From: Limnohabitans sp. Rim8
Lineage (GTDB): Bacteria; Pseudomonadota; Gammaproteobacteria; Burkholderiales; Burkholderiaceae_C
NCBI RefSeq assembly: GCF_945901735.1
Contig: NZ_CAMDLM010000014.1
Span: 1-64,000 of the forward strand
Reading direction: 5' to 3'
DNA: 64,000 nt
Shown: piece after piece, positions 27,219-38,309 of the stretch
Position numbering within the stretch: position 1 is the first letter of the stretch
How the letters are laid out: every line of letters starts with the position of its first letter
The notes under the pieces: generated by a model
Databases searched by the model: none
What the model was told of the DNA's origin: nothing
Seen by the model: only the letters and a program-made list of their open reading frames with translations
Made by a program: the position numbers and the translations under genes

Positions 27219-28393
27219 CGCAGCCTGCCGCATTGCCACTGCCCAAAGCCCCTGCGGGGGCTTTGTCCTTTGCCATGGTGGCCGGTGAAGCATCGGGTGA
27301 TTTGCTCGCGGGTTTGCTGATTCAGGGACTGCACTCGCGCTGGCCGCAGGCGCATGGCGTTGGCATTGGCGGGCCTCACATGCGGGCGCAAGGCTTTGAG
27401 GCCTGGTGGCCGCACGACAAGTTGGCCGTGCGCGGTTATGTTGAGGTGTTGCGCCACTACCGCGGCATCGTCGCCATCCGCGATCAGCTGTGCCAGCGTT
27501 TACTGACTCAGCTACCCGATGTGTTCATCGGGGTGGACGCCCCCGACTTCAACCTGGACCTCGAGTCCAAGCTCAAGGCGGCAGGTATTCCCACAGTGCA
27601 TTTTGTATGCCCGTCGATCTGGGCTTGGCGTCCCGAGCGCATCGACAAGATTTGGCGCAGTGTGGACCACATGCTGTGCATATTTCCTTTTGAGCCAGCG
27701 CTGTTGGCCCAGGCTGGGGTAAAGGCCACCTACGTGGGCCACCCCTTGGCGCAAACCATCCCCATTCACCCGGACCGCTTGTCGGCATGCCATGCCCTGG
27801 GGCTCGATGCCCACAGGCCTGTGGTGGCTATTTTGCCCGGCAGCCGACACTCCGAAATCGAACACCTGACGCCGCGTTTTGTACAGGCCGCCCAAATCAT
27901 GCAGCGACACCAGCCTTTGCTGCAATTTGTCTTGCCCGCCATCCCCAGCTTGCAAGCGCGCATTCAAACACTGGTCGATGGACACGGCGGCGTGTCAGGC
28001 CTGCAACTGACTCTGGGTCAGTCCCATGCCGCCTTGGCCGCTTGCGACGTGACCTTGATCGCCAGTGGCACGGCGACTTTGGAGGCGGCCTTGTTCAAGC
28101 GCCCGATGGTGATTGGTTACCACATGAACTGGCTCAGCTGGCAGATCATGAAGCGCCAACAGCTGCAGCCTTGGGTGGGTTTGCCCAACATTTTGTGCGA
28201 AGATTTCGTGGTTCCCGAATTTTTGCAGGACCGCTGCACCCCCGAGGCCTTGGCCCAGGCTTGTCTGGCTTGGTTGTCTGCACCTGACCGGGTGGACGCC
28301 TTGCAGTCCCGATTTCACCAATTGCACCAGGTTTTGCAGCGTGACACAGCTCAGCTCTCGATCCATGCCATCGAAAAAGTCCTCTCGCGCTGA
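27215..28393 (+). CDS. lpxB: Lipid-A-disaccharide synthase
   Basis: LpxB is a peripheral inner-membrane glycosyltransferase (GT19) that joins UDP-diacylglucosamine and lipid X. The 392-residue product shows [38 protein letters not shown] and [13 protein letters not shown], all family blocks. It uses a TTG start that overlaps the lpxA stop (TTGA). The first 15 residues ([15 protein letters not shown]) are a weakly conserved extension, so a later start cannot be excluded. rnhB begins inside its 3' end. Confidence 0.95.
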   Translation: MTQPAALPLPKAPAGALSFAMVAGEASGDLLAGLLIQGLHSRWPQAHGVGIGGPHMRAQGFEAWWPHDKLAVRGYVEVLRHYRGIVAIRDQLCQRLLTQLPDVFIGVDAPDFNLDLESKLKAAGIPTVHFVCPSIWAWRPERIDKIWRSVDHMLCIFPFEPALLAQAGVKATYVGHPLAQTIPIHPDRLSACHALGLDAHRPVVAILPGSRHSEIEHLTPRFVQAAQIMQRHQPLLQFVLPAIPSLQARIQTLVDGHGGVSGLQLTLGQSHAALAACDVTLIASGTATLEAALFKRPMVIGYHMNWLSWQIMKRQQLQPWVGLPNILCEDFVVPEFLQDRCTPEALAQACLAWLSAPDRVDALQSRFHQLHQVLQRDTAQLSIHAIEKVLSR

Positions 28394-28982
28394 GCAATCC
28401 GCCTTGCTTTTTCACGTTTCCGGCTTGACAGCTGGCGTGGACGAGGCCGGGAGAGGTCCATTGGCTGGCCCGGTGGTCGCTGCCGCGGTGATCCTCGACG
28501 ATTTGAACCCGATTCGCGGTCTGAACGACTCTAAAAAACTCACGGTTAAGCGCCGCGAGGCCTTATTTGATGAGATACGGGCGCGTGCCTTGTGCTGCGC
28601 CATCGCGCAGGCCACGGTCCAGGAGATCGACCAACTCAATATTTTGCAAGCCACCTTGCTGGCCATGCGGCGGGCCGTGCAGGGCTTGCGACTGCCGCCC
28701 AAACTGGTGCTGGTGGATGGCAACCGCTTGCCCTTGCTGCCCATGCAGGCAGAGGCCATTGTTAAAGGCGATGCGCTGGTGCCCGCCATCTCGGCGGCCT
28801 CCATTTTGGCCAAGGTGCACCGTGACCGCTTGTGTGAAGCGATGCACCAACAGTATCCCTTGTATGGTTTTGATCAGCACAAAGGCTATGGCACAGTGCA
28901 GCATCTGGCCGCTTTGCAAGCTCATGGCCCGGCGGATTGTCACCGCATGACATTTGCCCCGGTGGCCAGGAGTGTGCGATGA
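28365..28982 (+). CDS. rnhB: Ribonuclease HII
   Basis: RNase HII removes ribonucleotides and RNA from RNA/DNA hybrids. The 205-residue product contains [20 protein letters not shown] (catalytic Asp-Glu), the third acid in LVDGN, and [12 protein letters not shown]. The start MPSKKSS lies 29 bases inside lpxB in a different frame; a GTG eight codons earlier is an alternative. It overlaps the methyltransferase gene by four bases. The lpxB-rnhB neighbourhood is conserved in Proteobacteria. Confidence 0.95.
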   Translation: MPSKKSSRAEQSALLFHVSGLTAGVDEAGRGPLAGPVVAAAVILDDLNPIRGLNDSKKLTVKRREALFDEIRARALCCAIAQATVQEIDQLNILQATLLAMRRAVQGLRLPPKLVLVDGNRLPLLPMQAEAIVKGDALVPAISAASILAKVHRDRLCEAMHQQYPLYGFDQHKGYGTVQHLAALQAHGPADCHRMTFAPVARSVR

Positions 28983-29752
28983 AATCGATCAGCTCGCGGG
29001 ACAACCCGCAGATCAAGGCCTGGCGGCGTTTGGCACAAGACAGCACGGCTTACCGCAAAGCGGGGCAGTTCTGGCTGGAAGGCGATCACCTGTGCCGCGC
29101 TGCGCTGGAGCGCGGCGTGCGACCGTTGCAGGTGGTGCTGACCGAGTCGTTGCAAGCCGAGCAGGGCAACCCATGGCAGGGGCTGACCGATCAGGTGTTT
29201 GTGGTGCCCGAAGCCTTGTTCACCAGCCTCAGCGGCCTGGAGTCACCGGCCCGCATGGGTTTTGTGGTGGCCTGGCAAGCCGTCCGAGAGGTGCTGCCAG
29301 ACGCGGCCACGGTGGTGCTGGACCGATTGCAGGACGCGGGCAATGTAGGGGCCATCTTGCGCTGTGCCTCGGCTTTCGGTTACCGCCAGGTGTTGGCCAT
29401 CAAGGGCACGGCGGCCTTGTGGTCGCCCAAGGTGATGCGCTCGGGCATGGGGGCGCACTTTGGCCTGCATCTGGTCGAAGCGCTCAGCGAGTCCGATGTG
29501 GCGACTTTGCGGGTGCCCTTGCTGACCACCAGCTCGCATGAGGGCCCTTTTTTGCATGCCTTGCTGAAAGCAAGTGATTTGCCCCAGCACTGTGCCTGGG
29601 TCTTCGGGCACGAAGGGCAGGGCGTCAGCGCCAGTCTGATGGCCATGGCCCGGCACCCGGTGCGCATTGCCCAGCCGGGGGGCGAAGAATCTCTCAATGT
29701 GGCCACGGCGGCGGCCATTTGCCTGCACGCCAGCGCAACAGCAGGTCCTTGA
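28979..29752 (+). CDS. TrmH/SpoU-family RNA 2'-O-methyltransferase
   Basis: The 257-residue product is a knotted (SPOUT) methyltransferase for a 2'-hydroxyl in rRNA or tRNA. An N-terminal substrate-binding part ([25 protein letters not shown] spans two segments near residues 11-35) resembles the L30e-like domain. The catalytic domain has motif 1 [16 protein letters not shown], motif 2 [10 protein letters not shown] and motif 3 [16 protein letters not shown]. Target cannot be read from sequence; RlmB-like or TsnR-like activity is possible. The ATG overlaps the rnhB stop (ATGA). Confidence 0.92.
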   Translation: MKSISSRDNPQIKAWRRLAQDSTAYRKAGQFWLEGDHLCRAALERGVRPLQVVLTESLQAEQGNPWQGLTDQVFVVPEALFTSLSGLESPARMGFVVAWQAVREVLPDAATVVLDRLQDAGNVGAILRCASAFGYRQVLAIKGTAALWSPKVMRSGMGAHFGLHLVEALSESDVATLRVPLLTTSSHEGPFLHALLKASDLPQHCAWVFGHEGQGVSASLMAMARHPVRIAQPGGEESLNVATAAAICLHASATAGP

Positions 29753-29819
29753 GCTTTTTTTCGGCTCGATCGCTGGGGCTGGGTGAGTGATTTGCCAGGG
29801 TTTACTAGAGGTACTCAGC

Positions 29820-29825
29820 TATAAT
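29820..29825 (+). promoter_or_regulatory. -10 box upstream of carA
   Basis: TATAAT matches the sigma-70 consensus exactly. No good -35 stands at 16-18 bases; TTTACT (29801-29806) is too close. A start near 29832 would leave a leader of about 120 bases before carA, with a small GAGAT/ATCTC hairpin (29897-29909). Confidence 0.45.
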
Positions 29826-29952
29826 AAGAGGCTTTACCGCATCCACCTGTACGCCACAGTCCACCCCAGGCCCATTCCTCGAACAAGCAGCCAAAAAGAG
29901 ATCCCATCTCTGGTGAGTGCTGAGGCGTACCCGAACCATTCCGGAGAACCCA

Positions 29953-31116
29953 GTGCTTTTGTCTCTTCAGGGAAGTTTCCCGCCCGCCATTTTGGCGCTC
30001 GCAGACGGCACAGTCTTTATCGGCAACTCGATTGGAGCCACCGGCTCCACAGCCGGCGAAGTGGTGTTCAACACCTCGCTTACCGGCTACCAGGAAATCC
30101 TCACCGACCCCAGCTATTGCCAGCAGATCGTCACCTTGACGTACCCGCACATTGGCAACTGCGGCGTCAACACGGAGGACATCGAAGCCGACCAAGTCCA
30201 CGCTGCTGGCTTGATCATCAAAGATCTGCCTTTGATCGCGAGTAACTTCCGCTCCAGCCAATCCCTGTCGTCTTATTTGGTTGATGCAGGCACGGTGGCG
30301 ATTGCCAACATTGACACCCGCCAGCTGACCCGCATTTTGCGCACCAAAGGCGCCCAAAATGGCGCTATCGTGGGCCTGGCCAAAGGCCATGAAGTCACAC
30401 CGGCTGTGATCGATCAAGCTGTCGCCGCTGCCCAAGGTGCGCTCAACATGGCGGGCCTCGATCTGGCACAGAAGGTGACCGTGTCGCAGCCCTATGAGTG
30501 GACGCAAACTGAGTGGATTTTGGGACAAGGCTATGGTCACTTGACGGCGCCTCAGTTCCATGTGCTCGCGTACGACTTTGGTGTGAAGAAAAACATCTTG
30601 CGCATGTTGGCCGAGCGCGGTTGCAAGGTCACTGTGGTGCCCGCAAAGACCACAGCTGCTGAGGTGCTCAAACACAAGCCCGACGGCATTTTCTTGTCCA
30701 ACGGCCCTGGCGACCCACAGCCTTGCGACTACGCGATTGCGGCGTCGGCCGAATTGATCGAAACCGGCATTCCCACCTTCGGCATTTGTCTGGGTCACCA
30801 AATTATGGCTTTGGCCAGTGGTGCCAAGACTTTCAAGATGAAGTTTGGCCACCACGGCGCGAACCACCCCGTCAAAGACTTGGATTCCGGTCGGGTGTCC
30901 ATCACCAGCCAGAACCACGGTTTTGCAGTAGACGAAAAGAGCTTGCCCGCCAACTTGCGCGCCACCCACGTGTCCTTGTTTGACGGCACCTTGCAGGGCC
31001 TGTCGCGCACCGACAAGCCGGCGTTCTGCTTCCAGGGTAACCCCGAAGCGTCGCCTGGCCCACACGACATTGCTTACCTCTTTGACCGCTTCATCAACTT
31101 GATGGAGACAAAATAA
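29953..31116 (+). CDS. carA: Carbamoyl-phosphate synthase small (glutaminase) subunit
   Basis: CarA hydrolyses glutamine and passes ammonia to CarB for carbamoyl phosphate, used for arginine and pyrimidines. The 387-residue product has the N-terminal CPSase domain ([26 protein letters not shown]) and a class I glutamine amidotransferase domain with the nucleophile Cys in FGICLGHQ and the His/Glu pair in [11 protein letters not shown]. The start is GTG (reads VLLSLQGS), nine bases after GGAG; the longer frame is not supported. Its stop overlaps carB. Confidence 0.97.
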   Translation: MLLSLQGSFPPAILALADGTVFIGNSIGATGSTAGEVVFNTSLTGYQEILTDPSYCQQIVTLTYPHIGNCGVNTEDIEADQVHAAGLIIKDLPLIASNFRSSQSLSSYLVDAGTVAIANIDTRQLTRILRTKGAQNGAIVGLAKGHEVTPAVIDQAVAAAQGALNMAGLDLAQKVTVSQPYEWTQTEWILGQGYGHLTAPQFHVLAYDFGVKKNILRMLAERGCKVTVVPAKTTAAEVLKHKPDGIFLSNGPGDPQPCDYAIAASAELIETGIPTFGICLGHQIMALASGAKTFKMKFGHHGANHPVKDLDSGRVSITSQNHGFAVDEKSLPANLRATHVSLFDGTLQGLSRTDKPAFCFQGNPEASPGPHDIAYLFDRFINLMETK

Positions 31117-34100
31117 TGCCCAAGCGCACCGACCTCAAAAGCATCCTCATCATTGGCGCGGGCCCGATCATCATTGGTCAGGCTTGCGAGTTCGACTACT
31201 CCGGCGTGCAGGCCTGCAAAGCATTGCGCGAAGAGGGCTACAAAGTCATCCTGATCAACAGCAACCCTGCCACGATCATGACCGACCCGGCCACGGCCGA
31301 TGTCACCTACATTGAGCCCATCACCTGGCAGACGGTCGAGAAGATCATCGCCAAAGAGCGTCCCGATGCCATATTGCCCACCATGGGTGGTCAAACCGCG
31401 CTCAACTGCGCTTTGGACTTGTGGCACAACGGTGTGCTAGAAAAGTACAAGGTTGAGTTGATTGGCGCGACACCCGAAGCCATTGACAAAGCCGAAGACC
31501 GTCTGAAGTTCAAAGACGCCATGACCAAAATTGGTCTGGGATCGGCCCGCTCCGGCATCGCCCACAGCATGGAAGAGGCGTGGGACGTGCAAAAGACTTT
31601 GGGTTTTCCTACGGTCATTCGCCCCAGCTTCACGTTGGGGGGCACGGGTGGCGGCATTGCCTACAACCCGGAAGAATTTGAGACCATCTGCAAGCGCGGC
31701 CTGGAGGCTTCGCCCACCAACGAGTTGTTGATCGAAGAATCGTTGCTCGGCTGGAAAGAGTACGAGATGGAAGTGGTGCGCGACAAGGCGGACAACTGCA
31801 TCATCGTGTGCTCAATCGAAAACCTGGACCCCATGGGCGTGCACACCGGTGACTCCATCACCGTGGCCCCTGCACAAACTTTGACCGACAAGGAATACCA
31901 GATTCTGCGCAATGCCTCTTTGGCTGTTTTGCGCGAGATCGGTGTGGATACGGGCGGCTCCAACGTGCAGTTCTCGATCAACCCCAAAGACGGCCGGATG
32001 GTCGTGATCGAGATGAACCCCCGTGTGTCGCGTTCCTCCGCCTTGGCTTCCAAAGCCACCGGTTTTCCGATTGCCAAAGTGGCGGCCAAGTTGGCCGTGG
32101 GTTACACCCTTGACGAGTTGCGCAACGACATCACGGGCGGTGCCACCCCTGCATCGTTCGAGCCATCGATCGATTACGTGGTCACCAAGATCCCGCGTTT
32201 TGCCTTTGAGAAGTTCCCCACCGCCGACAGCCGTTTGACCACCCAGATGAAATCGGTGGGCGAAGTGATGGCCATGGGCCGCACCTTCCAGGAGTCCTTC
32301 CAAAAAGCCCTGCGTGGTCTGGAAGTGGGCGTGGACGGCATGAACGAAAAAACCCAAGACCGCGAAGTGCTCGAAAAAGAACTGGGCGAGCCCGGCCCCG
32401 AGCGCATCTGGTACGTGGGTGATGCGTTTGCCATGGGCCTGAGCGTGGACGAGGTGTTTGCCTTGACCAAGATTGACCCTTGGTTCCTTGTGCAGATTGA
32501 AGAAATCGTCAAGATTGAGTTGGAGCTTGAAACCACGACACTGGAAGCGATCACCGCCGAAGAATTGCGTGCGCTCAAAAAGAAAGGCTTCTCGGACCGC
32601 CGCCTGGCCAAATTGCTTAAGACCACCGAACATGTGGTGCGTGCACGCCGTTACGCCCTGAACATTCGTCCCGTTTACAAACGCGTGGACACTTGCGCGG
32701 CCGAGTTCTCGACCGACACCGCCTACATGTACTCGTGCTACGAAGGCCATGGTGACGGCGAGTGCGAAGCCGAACCCACCCACAACAAGAAGATCATGGT
32801 CTTGGGTGGCGGCCCCAACCGCATTGGCCAGGGCATCGAATTCGACTACTGCTGCGTTCATGCGGCGCTGGCCATGCGCGAAGACGGTTACGAAACCATC
32901 ATGGTCAACTGCAACCCTGAGACCGTGTCGACCGATTACGACACCTCGGACCGTTTGTACTTCGAACCCGTCACTTTGGAAGACGTACTCGAAATCGTGG
33001 ACAAGGAAAAACCCACAGGCGTCATCGTGCAATACGGTGGCCAAACGCCTTTGAAGTTGGCGCTCGACCTAGAAGCCGCTGGCGTGCCCATCATCGGGAC
33101 CAGCCCCGACATGATCGACGCGGCCGAAGACCGTGAGCGTTTTCAGAAATTGTTGCAAGTACTGGGTCTGCGTCAACCCCCTAACGCCACAGCGCGCACG
33201 GAGCCAGAGGCCTTGGAAAAAGCCGCCGCCTTGGGTTACCCCCTGGTGGTACGTCCCAGCTATGTGTTGGGTGGCCGCGCCATGGAAATCGTGCACGAAC
33301 AACGCGATTTGGAGCGTTACATGCGCGAAGCGGTCAAGGTCTCGCATGATTCGCCTGTGCTGCTCGACCGTTTCCTGAACGACGCGATCGAGTGCGATGT
33401 GGATTGTCTGCGCGACCCCGCGGGCCAGACCTTCATCGGCGGCGTGATGGAACACATCGAACAAGCCGGTGTGCACAGCGGTGACTCGGCTTGTTCCTTA
33501 CCGCCTTACTCTTTGTCGTCTGCCACGGTGGACGAGCTCAAGCGCCAATCGGCCGCGATGGCTGGCGCCTTGAACGTGGTCGGTTTGATGAACGTGCAGT
33601 TCGCCATCCAGCATGTGGACGGCCAAGATGTGATCTACGTGCTGGAAGTCAACCCCCGCGCTTCGCGCACCGTGCCTTATGTCTCCAAAGCCACGGGTAT
33701 CCAGTTGGCCAAGGTGGCTGCGCGTTGCATGGCGGGTCAAACCCTCGCGTCGCAAGGCATCACCCAAGAAGTCACGCCACCGTATTTCTGCGTGAAAGAA
33801 GCGGTGTTTCCGTTCGTGAAGTTTCCGGGTGTGGACACCATCTTGGGCCCCGAGATGAAGTCCACAGGTGAAGTGATGGGCGTGGGCAAGACTTTTGGCG
33901 AGGCTTTTGTGAAGAGCCAATTGGGTGCAGGTACCAAGTTGCCACGCCCCACGAAGGCCGATGGCACGCCATCAGGCAAGGTTTTCATTTCGGTCAAGAA
34001 CAATGACAAGGCGCGAGCCATCGAAGTGGCGCGTCAGTTGGTCGCTCAAGGGTTTGCGCTGGTGGCGACCAAAGGAACTGCCGGCGCGATCACCGAAGCG

Positions 34101-34376
34101 GGCGTTGCTTGTGCCATTGTGAACAAAGTCACCGAAGGCCGACCACACATCGTCGACATGATCAAGAACAACGAGATTGTGCTGGTCATCAACACCGTCG
34201 AAGAACGCCGCAACGCGATCGCTGATTCGCGCCACATTCGCACCTCGGCTTTGCTCAACCGCGTCACCACCTTCACAACAATAGCAGGCGCTGAAGCGGC
34301 TGTAGAGGGCATGAAGTACATGGACCAGTTGGGAGTGATTTCCATACAGGAGATGCACGCCCTGCTGGCCGCCTGA
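31116..34376 (+). CDS. carB: Carbamoyl-phosphate synthase large subunit
   Basis: CarB makes carbamoyl phosphate from bicarbonate, ammonia and two ATP in the cytoplasm. The 1086-residue product has the internal duplication of two ATP-grasp halves. The first starts [20 protein letters not shown], the second [20 protein letters not shown] near residue 560. The allosteric MGS-like domain is at the C-terminus ([19 protein letters not shown] on). TAATG overlap with carA. Full length, no interruption. Confidence 0.98.
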   Translation: MPKRTDLKSILIIGAGPIIIGQACEFDYSGVQACKALREEGYKVILINSNPATIMTDPATADVTYIEPITWQTVEKIIAKERPDAILPTMGGQTALNCALDLWHNGVLEKYKVELIGATPEAIDKAEDRLKFKDAMTKIGLGSARSGIAHSMEEAWDVQKTLGFPTVIRPSFTLGGTGGGIAYNPEEFETICKRGLEASPTNELLIEESLLGWKEYEMEVVRDKADNCIIVCSIENLDPMGVHTGDSITVAPAQTLTDKEYQILRNASLAVLREIGVDTGGSNVQFSINPKDGRMVVIEMNPRVSRSSALASKATGFPIAKVAAKLAVGYTLDELRNDITGGATPASFEPSIDYVVTKIPRFAFEKFPTADSRLTTQMKSVGEVMAMGRTFQESFQKALRGLEVGVDGMNEKTQDREVLEKELGEPGPERIWYVGDAFAMGLSVDEVFALTKIDPWFLVQIEEIVKIELELETTTLEAITAEELRALKKKGFSDRRLAKLLKTTEHVVRARRYALNIRPVYKRVDTCAAEFSTDTAYMYSCYEGHGDGECEAEPTHNKKIMVLGGGPNRIGQGIEFDYCCVHAALAMREDGYETIMVNCNPETVSTDYDTSDRLYFEPVTLEDVLEIVDKEKPTGVIVQYGGQTPLKLALDLEAAGVPIIGTSPDMIDAAEDRERFQKLLQVLGLRQPPNATARTEPEALEKAAALGYPLVVRPSYVLGGRAMEIVHEQRDLERYMREAVKVSHDSPVLLDRFLNDAIECDVDCLRDPAGQTFIGGVMEHIEQAGVHSGDSACSLPPYSLSSATVDELKRQSAAMAGALNVVGLMNVQFAIQHVDGQDVIYVLEVNPRASRTVPYVSKATGIQLAKVAARCMAGQTLASQGITQEVTPPYFCVKEAVFPFVKFPGVDTILGPEMKSTGEVMGVGKTFGEAFVKSQLGAGTKLPRPTKADGTPSGKVFISVKNNDKARAIEVARQLVAQGFALVATKGTAGAITEAGVACAIVNKVTEGRPHIVDMIKNNEIVLVINTVEERRNAIADSRHIRTSALLNRVTTFTTIAGAEAAVEGMKYMDQLGVISIQEMHALLAA

Positions 34377-34432
34377 AACCTTGCTTTTCGGCCCACACCC
34401 CACACCGGGCGCAGGGCATAATGCTGACAATG

Positions 34433-34466
34433 ACCGCCGAGTCCCCAAGCTCGGCGGTTTGCTTTT
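34433..34466 (+). terminator. Intrinsic terminator / attenuator in the greA leader
   Basis: ACCGCCGAG and CTCGGCGGT form a 9-bp stem with an 8-base loop, followed by TTTGCTTTT. The greA Shine-Dalgarno GGAG starts at the next base and the ATG is 12 bases after the T-run. It can end carB transcripts, but any greA message must also come through or start within it. In E. coli the greA leader likewise carries a terminator that yields small RNAs (GraL). Confidence 0.8.
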
Positions 34467-34478
34467 GGAGAACCCAAC

Positions 34479-34955
34479 ATGTCAACCATCCCGATCACCC
34501 AACGTGGTGCTGAAAAACTCAAGAGCGAGTTGCATCGGCTCAAAACTGTGGACCGCCCTGGCGTCATCCAGGCCATTGCCGAAGCCCGAGCTCAGGGTGA
34601 CCTGAGCGAGAATGCCGAATACGATGCGGCCAAAGACCGTCAGGGCTTCATCGAAGGCCGTATTCAGGAAATCGAGGGCAAGCTGTCGGCCGCGCAGATC
34701 ATCGACCCGATCTCGGTCGATGCGGGTGGCCGCGTTGTGTTTGGCGCCACCGTCGAATTGGAGGATGAGAGCTCGGGTGAGGCGGTGACCTACCAAATCG
34801 TGGGTGAGGATGAAGCTGACTTGAAACTGGGATTGATCAACATCAGCAGTCCCATTGCGCGGGCCTTGATCGGCAAGGAAGAGGGCGATGTGGCCGAAGT
34901 GCAGGCCCCTGGTGGCGTCCGCCGTTATGAGATCGTGGGCGTGTCTTACGTTTGA
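34479..34955 (+). CDS. greA: Transcription elongation factor GreA
   Basis: GreA enters the RNA polymerase secondary channel and rescues backtracked complexes by stimulating transcript cleavage. The 158-residue product has the N-terminal coiled coil with the acidic tip ([20 protein letters not shown], Asp and Glu at the tip) and the C-terminal FKBP-like domain ([20 protein letters not shown]). GGAG nine bases before ATG. It follows carB across a terminator-like hairpin, and converges on yhbY. Confidence 0.98.
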   Translation: MSTIPITQRGAEKLKSELHRLKTVDRPGVIQAIAEARAQGDLSENAEYDAAKDRQGFIEGRIQEIEGKLSAAQIIDPISVDAGGRVVFGATVELEDESSGEAVTYQIVGEDEADLKLGLINISSPIARALIGKEEGDVAEVQAPGGVRRYEIVGVSYV

Positions 34956-34958
34956 GGC

Positions 34959-34981
34959 AAAAAAAGCCGTTGTCTAACGGC
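34959..34981 (-). terminator. Intrinsic terminator of yhbY
   Basis: GCCGTT and AACGGC pair over a 4-base loop; on the minus strand the stem is followed by seven T. It therefore stops transcription from yhbY just after its stop. On the plus strand it lies behind greA but has no T-run there. Confidence 0.8.
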
Positions 34982-35021
34982 CTGTGTTGGCGGTACTCGC
35001 CCGATACGGGCCGAACTTCTA

Positions 35022-35495
35022 TCAGTCGTGGCGACCTTTTTTGACCGATGTTTGCTTGGGTTTGGCCCGCTTGATTTGCCCCCCAGCTGCCAGACGTTGA
35101 TTGCCCAGCACACGAACGGTTTTGACCTCAGGGCGTTGACCACCTCTTGAGCTGTATTTCAGAATTTTGAAATCACGAGGACCGGCTTTGCGGTCTTCAT
35201 CTGTTTCCTTGATCTTTTCAGGCTGAGGTCGCCAAAGGATCAGCAATTTGCCGATGTGCTGGATGGGCGCGGCGCTGAGTTGGTCGGCCAGTTGGGCGAA
35301 CATGGCTTCGCGTGCAGCACGGTCATCGCCCAGCACGCGGATCTTGATCAGGCCATGGGCGTTCAGGGCCGCTTCGGTTTCCTTGACGACGGCAGGGGAC
35401 AGGCCATCGCCGCCGATCATGACGACCGGATCCAGGTGATGGGCATCGGCGCGAAAAACTTTGCGCTCGGCAGGTGTGAGTTGTATTTGGGGCAT
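35022..35495 (-). CDS. yhbY: YhbY-family RNA-binding protein (CRM domain)
   Basis: YhbY-type proteins carry a CRS1-YhbY (CRM) domain and associate with pre-50S ribosomal particles. The 157-residue product starts with the CRM domain ([54 protein letters not shown]; about 1-98), then has a basic extension rich in Lys and Arg (to the C-terminus KKGRHD), longer than E. coli YhbY (about 97). The start MPQIQL is close to the divergent rlmE start, 31 bases away, so the two share a control region. Confidence 0.9.
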   Translation of the reverse strand: MPQIQLTPAERKVFRADAHHLDPVVMIGGDGLSPAVVKETEAALNAHGLIKIRVLGDDRAAREAMFAQLADQLSAAPIQHIGKLLILWRPQPEKIKETDEDRKAGPRDFKILKYSSRGGQRPEVKTVRVLGNQRLAAGGQIKRAKPKQTSVKKGRHD

Positions 35496-35526
35496 CCCCG
35501 TATTATCCCCGCAAGGACGCATAAGA

Positions 35527-36180
35527 ATGAAAGTCAAAACCAAAAGTAAAAAGGTCAACAAAGCGTGGTTAAACGACCACGTCAATGACACCTACGTGAA
35601 ACTGGCTCTGAAAGAGGGTTACCGGGCGCGGGCGGCTTACAAACTCAAGGAAATCGACGAAACCTTGGGCCTCATTCGGCCCGGCCATTTGGTGGTGGAC
35701 CTGGGCTCTGCCCCTGGCGCTTGGAGTCAGTACCTGCGCCGCCGCTTGTCACCCGATGGTGCGGCTGTGGGCGAGCTCAATGGCAGCATCATCGCTCTGG
35801 ACATTCTGCCCATGGACCCCGTGGAGGGGGTGCAGTTCATCCAGGGGGATTTTCGCGAAAACGAGGTGTCCGCCCTGCTGGAGGCGGCATTGCAAGGGCG
35901 GCAGGTCGACGTGGTGGTGTCCGACATGGCCCCCAATTTGTCGGGCATCGAGTCCTCGGATGCGGCGCGGGTCCAGCATTTGATCGAGCTGGCCGTGGAG
36001 TTTGCGCAAAGCCACATGAAGCCGCAGGGTGCTTTGGTGGTCAAGGTCTTTCACGGCAGCGGCTATAGCCAGATTGTCAAGATGTTCAAGGAGACCTTCA
36101 AGGTAGTCAAGCCGATCAAGCCCAAATCCTCCCGGGACAAATCTTCGGAGACTTTTTTGGTAGGAATGGGCCTGATCTAA
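35527..36180 (+). CDS. rlmE: 23S rRNA (uridine 2552-2'-O)-methyltransferase
   Basis: RlmE (FtsJ/RrmJ) methylates U2552 in the 50S A-site loop, a heat-shock linked modification. The 217-residue product has the SAM motif [15 protein letters not shown], the catalytic Asp in [12 protein letters not shown], and Lys in [11 protein letters not shown], with an N-terminal basic patch ([13 protein letters not shown]). The start MKVKTK is chosen because the longer frame would read into divergent yhbY. It precedes ftsH, as in E. coli. Confidence 0.96.
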   Translation: MKVKTKSKKVNKAWLNDHVNDTYVKLALKEGYRARAAYKLKEIDETLGLIRPGHLVVDLGSAPGAWSQYLRRRLSPDGAAVGELNGSIIALDILPMDPVEGVQFIQGDFRENEVSALLEAALQGRQVDVVVSDMAPNLSGIESSDAARVQHLIELAVEFAQSHMKPQGALVVKVFHGSGYSQIVKMFKETFKVVKPIKPKSSRDKSSETFLVGMGLI

Positions 36181-36294
36181 GGGGCCTGATGCATTAATTC
36201 CCAGCTTTTAGAGGGCCTAACTTCTGGAAAGGCTCGCCAAGGCTTCTGGCAGGCCTAGAATGGTGTAAGTCATTTTTTTCGATTGGAGTCTCTC

Positions 36295-38211
36295 TTGAAT
36301 AACCCTTGGTTTTCCAAAATTGCCGTCTGGATGGTGATTGCCATGGTGCTGTTCACTTTGTTCAAACAATTTGACAACCGTGGTGTCGCCGGCGCGAACG
36401 CCATCGGTTATTCTGATTTTTTGGAAGAGGTGCGCAGCAACCGGATCAAGAGCGCCACGATTTCCGAAAGCCCTGGCGGCACTGAAATCCTGGCTGTCAC
36501 GGTCGATGACCGTCGCATCAAAACGACGGCCACTTATCTAGACCGCGGTCTGGTGGGTGATTTGATCAGCAGTGGCATCAAGTTCGACGTCAAACCACGC
36601 GAAGAGGGCTCCTTGTTAATGACCTTGCTGGTCAGTTGGGGCCCTATGCTGCTTTTGATCGGTGTTTGGGTCTACTTCATGCGCCAAATGCAAGGGGGTG
36701 GCAAAGGCGGCGCCTTCAGTTTTGGCAAGTCCAAGGCCCGCATGATGGACGAAAACAACAACAACACCACTTTTGCGGATGTGGCCGGTTGTGATGAAGC
36801 CAAAGAAGAAGTCAAAGAGGTGGTCGACTTCCTCAAAGATCCTCAACGTTTCCAGAAATTGGGTGGTCGAATTCCTCGCGGTTTGCTTTTGGTGGGGCCC
36901 CCTGGAACAGGTAAAACTCTGCTGGCCAAAAGCATTGCAGGTGAAGCCAAAGTACCTTTCTTCAGCATTTCTGGTTCTGATTTCGTCGAGATGTTTGTGG
37001 GTGTGGGCGCTTCCCGTGTTCGTGACATGTTTGAAAACGCCAAAAAGAACGCACCTTGCATCATTTTCATTGACGAAATCGATGCGGTCGGTCGTCAGCG
37101 TGGTGCAGGCCTGGGCGGTGGCAACGACGAGCGCGAGCAAACCCTCAATCAGATGCTGGTCGAGATGGATGGCTTTGAAACCAATCTGGGTGTGATCGTT
37201 GTGGCGGCCACCAACCGTCCGGACATTCTGGACGCTGCCTTGCTGCGCCCTGGTCGTTTTGACCGTCAGGTCTATGTGACCTTGCCCGACATCCGCGGTC
37301 GCGAGCAAATCCTGAACGTGCACATGCGCAAAGTGCCCATTGGCCAAGACGTGAACGCGGCTGTGATCGCCCGTGGTACGCCCGGCATGAGCGGTGCCGA
37401 TCTGGCCAACCTGTGCAACGAAGCGGCCTTGATGGCGGCACGTCGCAACGCCCGTGTGGTGGAGATGGTCGACTTTGAAAAAGCCAAGGACAAGATCCTG
37501 ATGGGCCCTGAGCGCAAGAGCATGGTCATGCCCGAGGAAGAGCGGCGCAACACGGCTTATCACGAAGCAGGTCACGCCCTCATCGGCAATCTGCTGCCCA
37601 AGTGTGATCCCGTGCACAAGGTCACCATCATTCCCCGCGGACGCGCCTTGGGTGTGACGATGAGCTTGCCCGAGAAGGACCGCTACAGCTTCGACAAAGA
37701 GTTCATGCTCAACCAGATCAGCATGCTGTTTGGTGGGCGCATTGCCGAAGAAGTCTTCATGCACCAGATGACCACAGGTGCCAGCAACGATTTCGAGCGT
37801 GCCACCTCCATTGCCCGTGACATGGTCATGCGTTACGGCATGACCGATGCCTTGGGGCCCATGGTTTATGCTGAAAACGAAGGCGAAGTGTTTCTCGGCC
37901 GCTCGGTCACCAAGACCACCAACATGAGCGAAGCCACCATGCAAAAGGTGGACTTGGAGGTGCGCCGCATCATCGACGAGCAGTACAGCTTGGCCCGTCG
38001 TTTGATTGAGGAACACAGCGCCCAGATGCACGCAATGGCCAAAGCCTTGCTCGAGTGGGAAACCATCGACAAGGACCAGATCGCCGACATCATGGCGGGC
38101 CGTGATCCTTTGCCGCCAAAGGACTGGACACCTCGCACGCCCCCCTCGGGTGGCAGCAGTGGTGGTGGTACGCCGGTCGTCCAACCTGAACCTGCTGCCA
38201 CGGCGGCCTGA
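36295..38211 (+). CDS. ftsH: ATP-dependent zinc metalloprotease FtsH
   Basis: FtsH degrades misfolded membrane proteins and regulators such as sigma-32 and LpxC. The 638-residue product has two membrane helices (about 4-24 and 104-126), an AAA+ domain with Walker A GPPGTGKT (201-208), Walker [16 protein letters not shown] and the SRH region, and the zinc site HEAGH (423-427). The C-terminus is Pro/Ser/Gly-rich. The start is a TTG (MNNPWFSK) six bases behind GGAG; a TTG four codons earlier overlaps that Shine-Dalgarno. A 114-base gap separates it from rlmE. Confidence 0.97.
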   Translation: MNNPWFSKIAVWMVIAMVLFTLFKQFDNRGVAGANAIGYSDFLEEVRSNRIKSATISESPGGTEILAVTVDDRRIKTTATYLDRGLVGDLISSGIKFDVKPREEGSLLMTLLVSWGPMLLLIGVWVYFMRQMQGGGKGGAFSFGKSKARMMDENNNNTTFADVAGCDEAKEEVKEVVDFLKDPQRFQKLGGRIPRGLLLVGPPGTGKTLLAKSIAGEAKVPFFSISGSDFVEMFVGVGASRVRDMFENAKKNAPCIIFIDEIDAVGRQRGAGLGGGNDEREQTLNQMLVEMDGFETNLGVIVVAATNRPDILDAALLRPGRFDRQVYVTLPDIRGREQILNVHMRKVPIGQDVNAAVIARGTPGMSGADLANLCNEAALMAARRNARVVEMVDFEKAKDKILMGPERKSMVMPEEERRNTAYHEAGHALIGNLLPKCDPVHKVTIIPRGRALGVTMSLPEKDRYSFDKEFMLNQISMLFGGRIAEEVFMHQMTTGASNDFERATSIARDMVMRYGMTDALGPMVYAENEGEVFLGRSVTKTTNMSEATMQKVDLEVRRIIDEQYSLARRLIEEHSAQMHAMAKALLEWETIDKDQIADIMAGRDPLPPKDWTPRTPPSGGSSGGGTPVVQPEPAATAA

Positions 38212-38241
38212 GCCAGCCAGGACAAGCCAGTAAGACAAGGG

Positions 38242-38264
38242 ACGGGGCCTGCGGGCCCCGTTTT
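38242..38264 (+). terminator. Intrinsic terminator of ftsH
   Basis: ACGGGGCC and GGCCCCGT pair over TGCG and lead into TTTT. It is 31 bases after the ftsH stop and 46 bases before folP, so folP may have its own promoter or depend on readthrough. Confidence 0.75.
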
Positions 38265-38309
38265 CCATGGCCATGCCCTTTTTTGTTTTGTTTGAAAGTT
38301 GCTTGTTGC

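Noticed and set aside
31812-33044. Minus-strand open frame opposite carB
   Set aside because: Mirror frame of a highly conserved gene; no start signal or family features.
36616-38274. Minus-strand open frame opposite ftsH
   Set aside because: Mirror frame; composition only reflects the ftsH codons.
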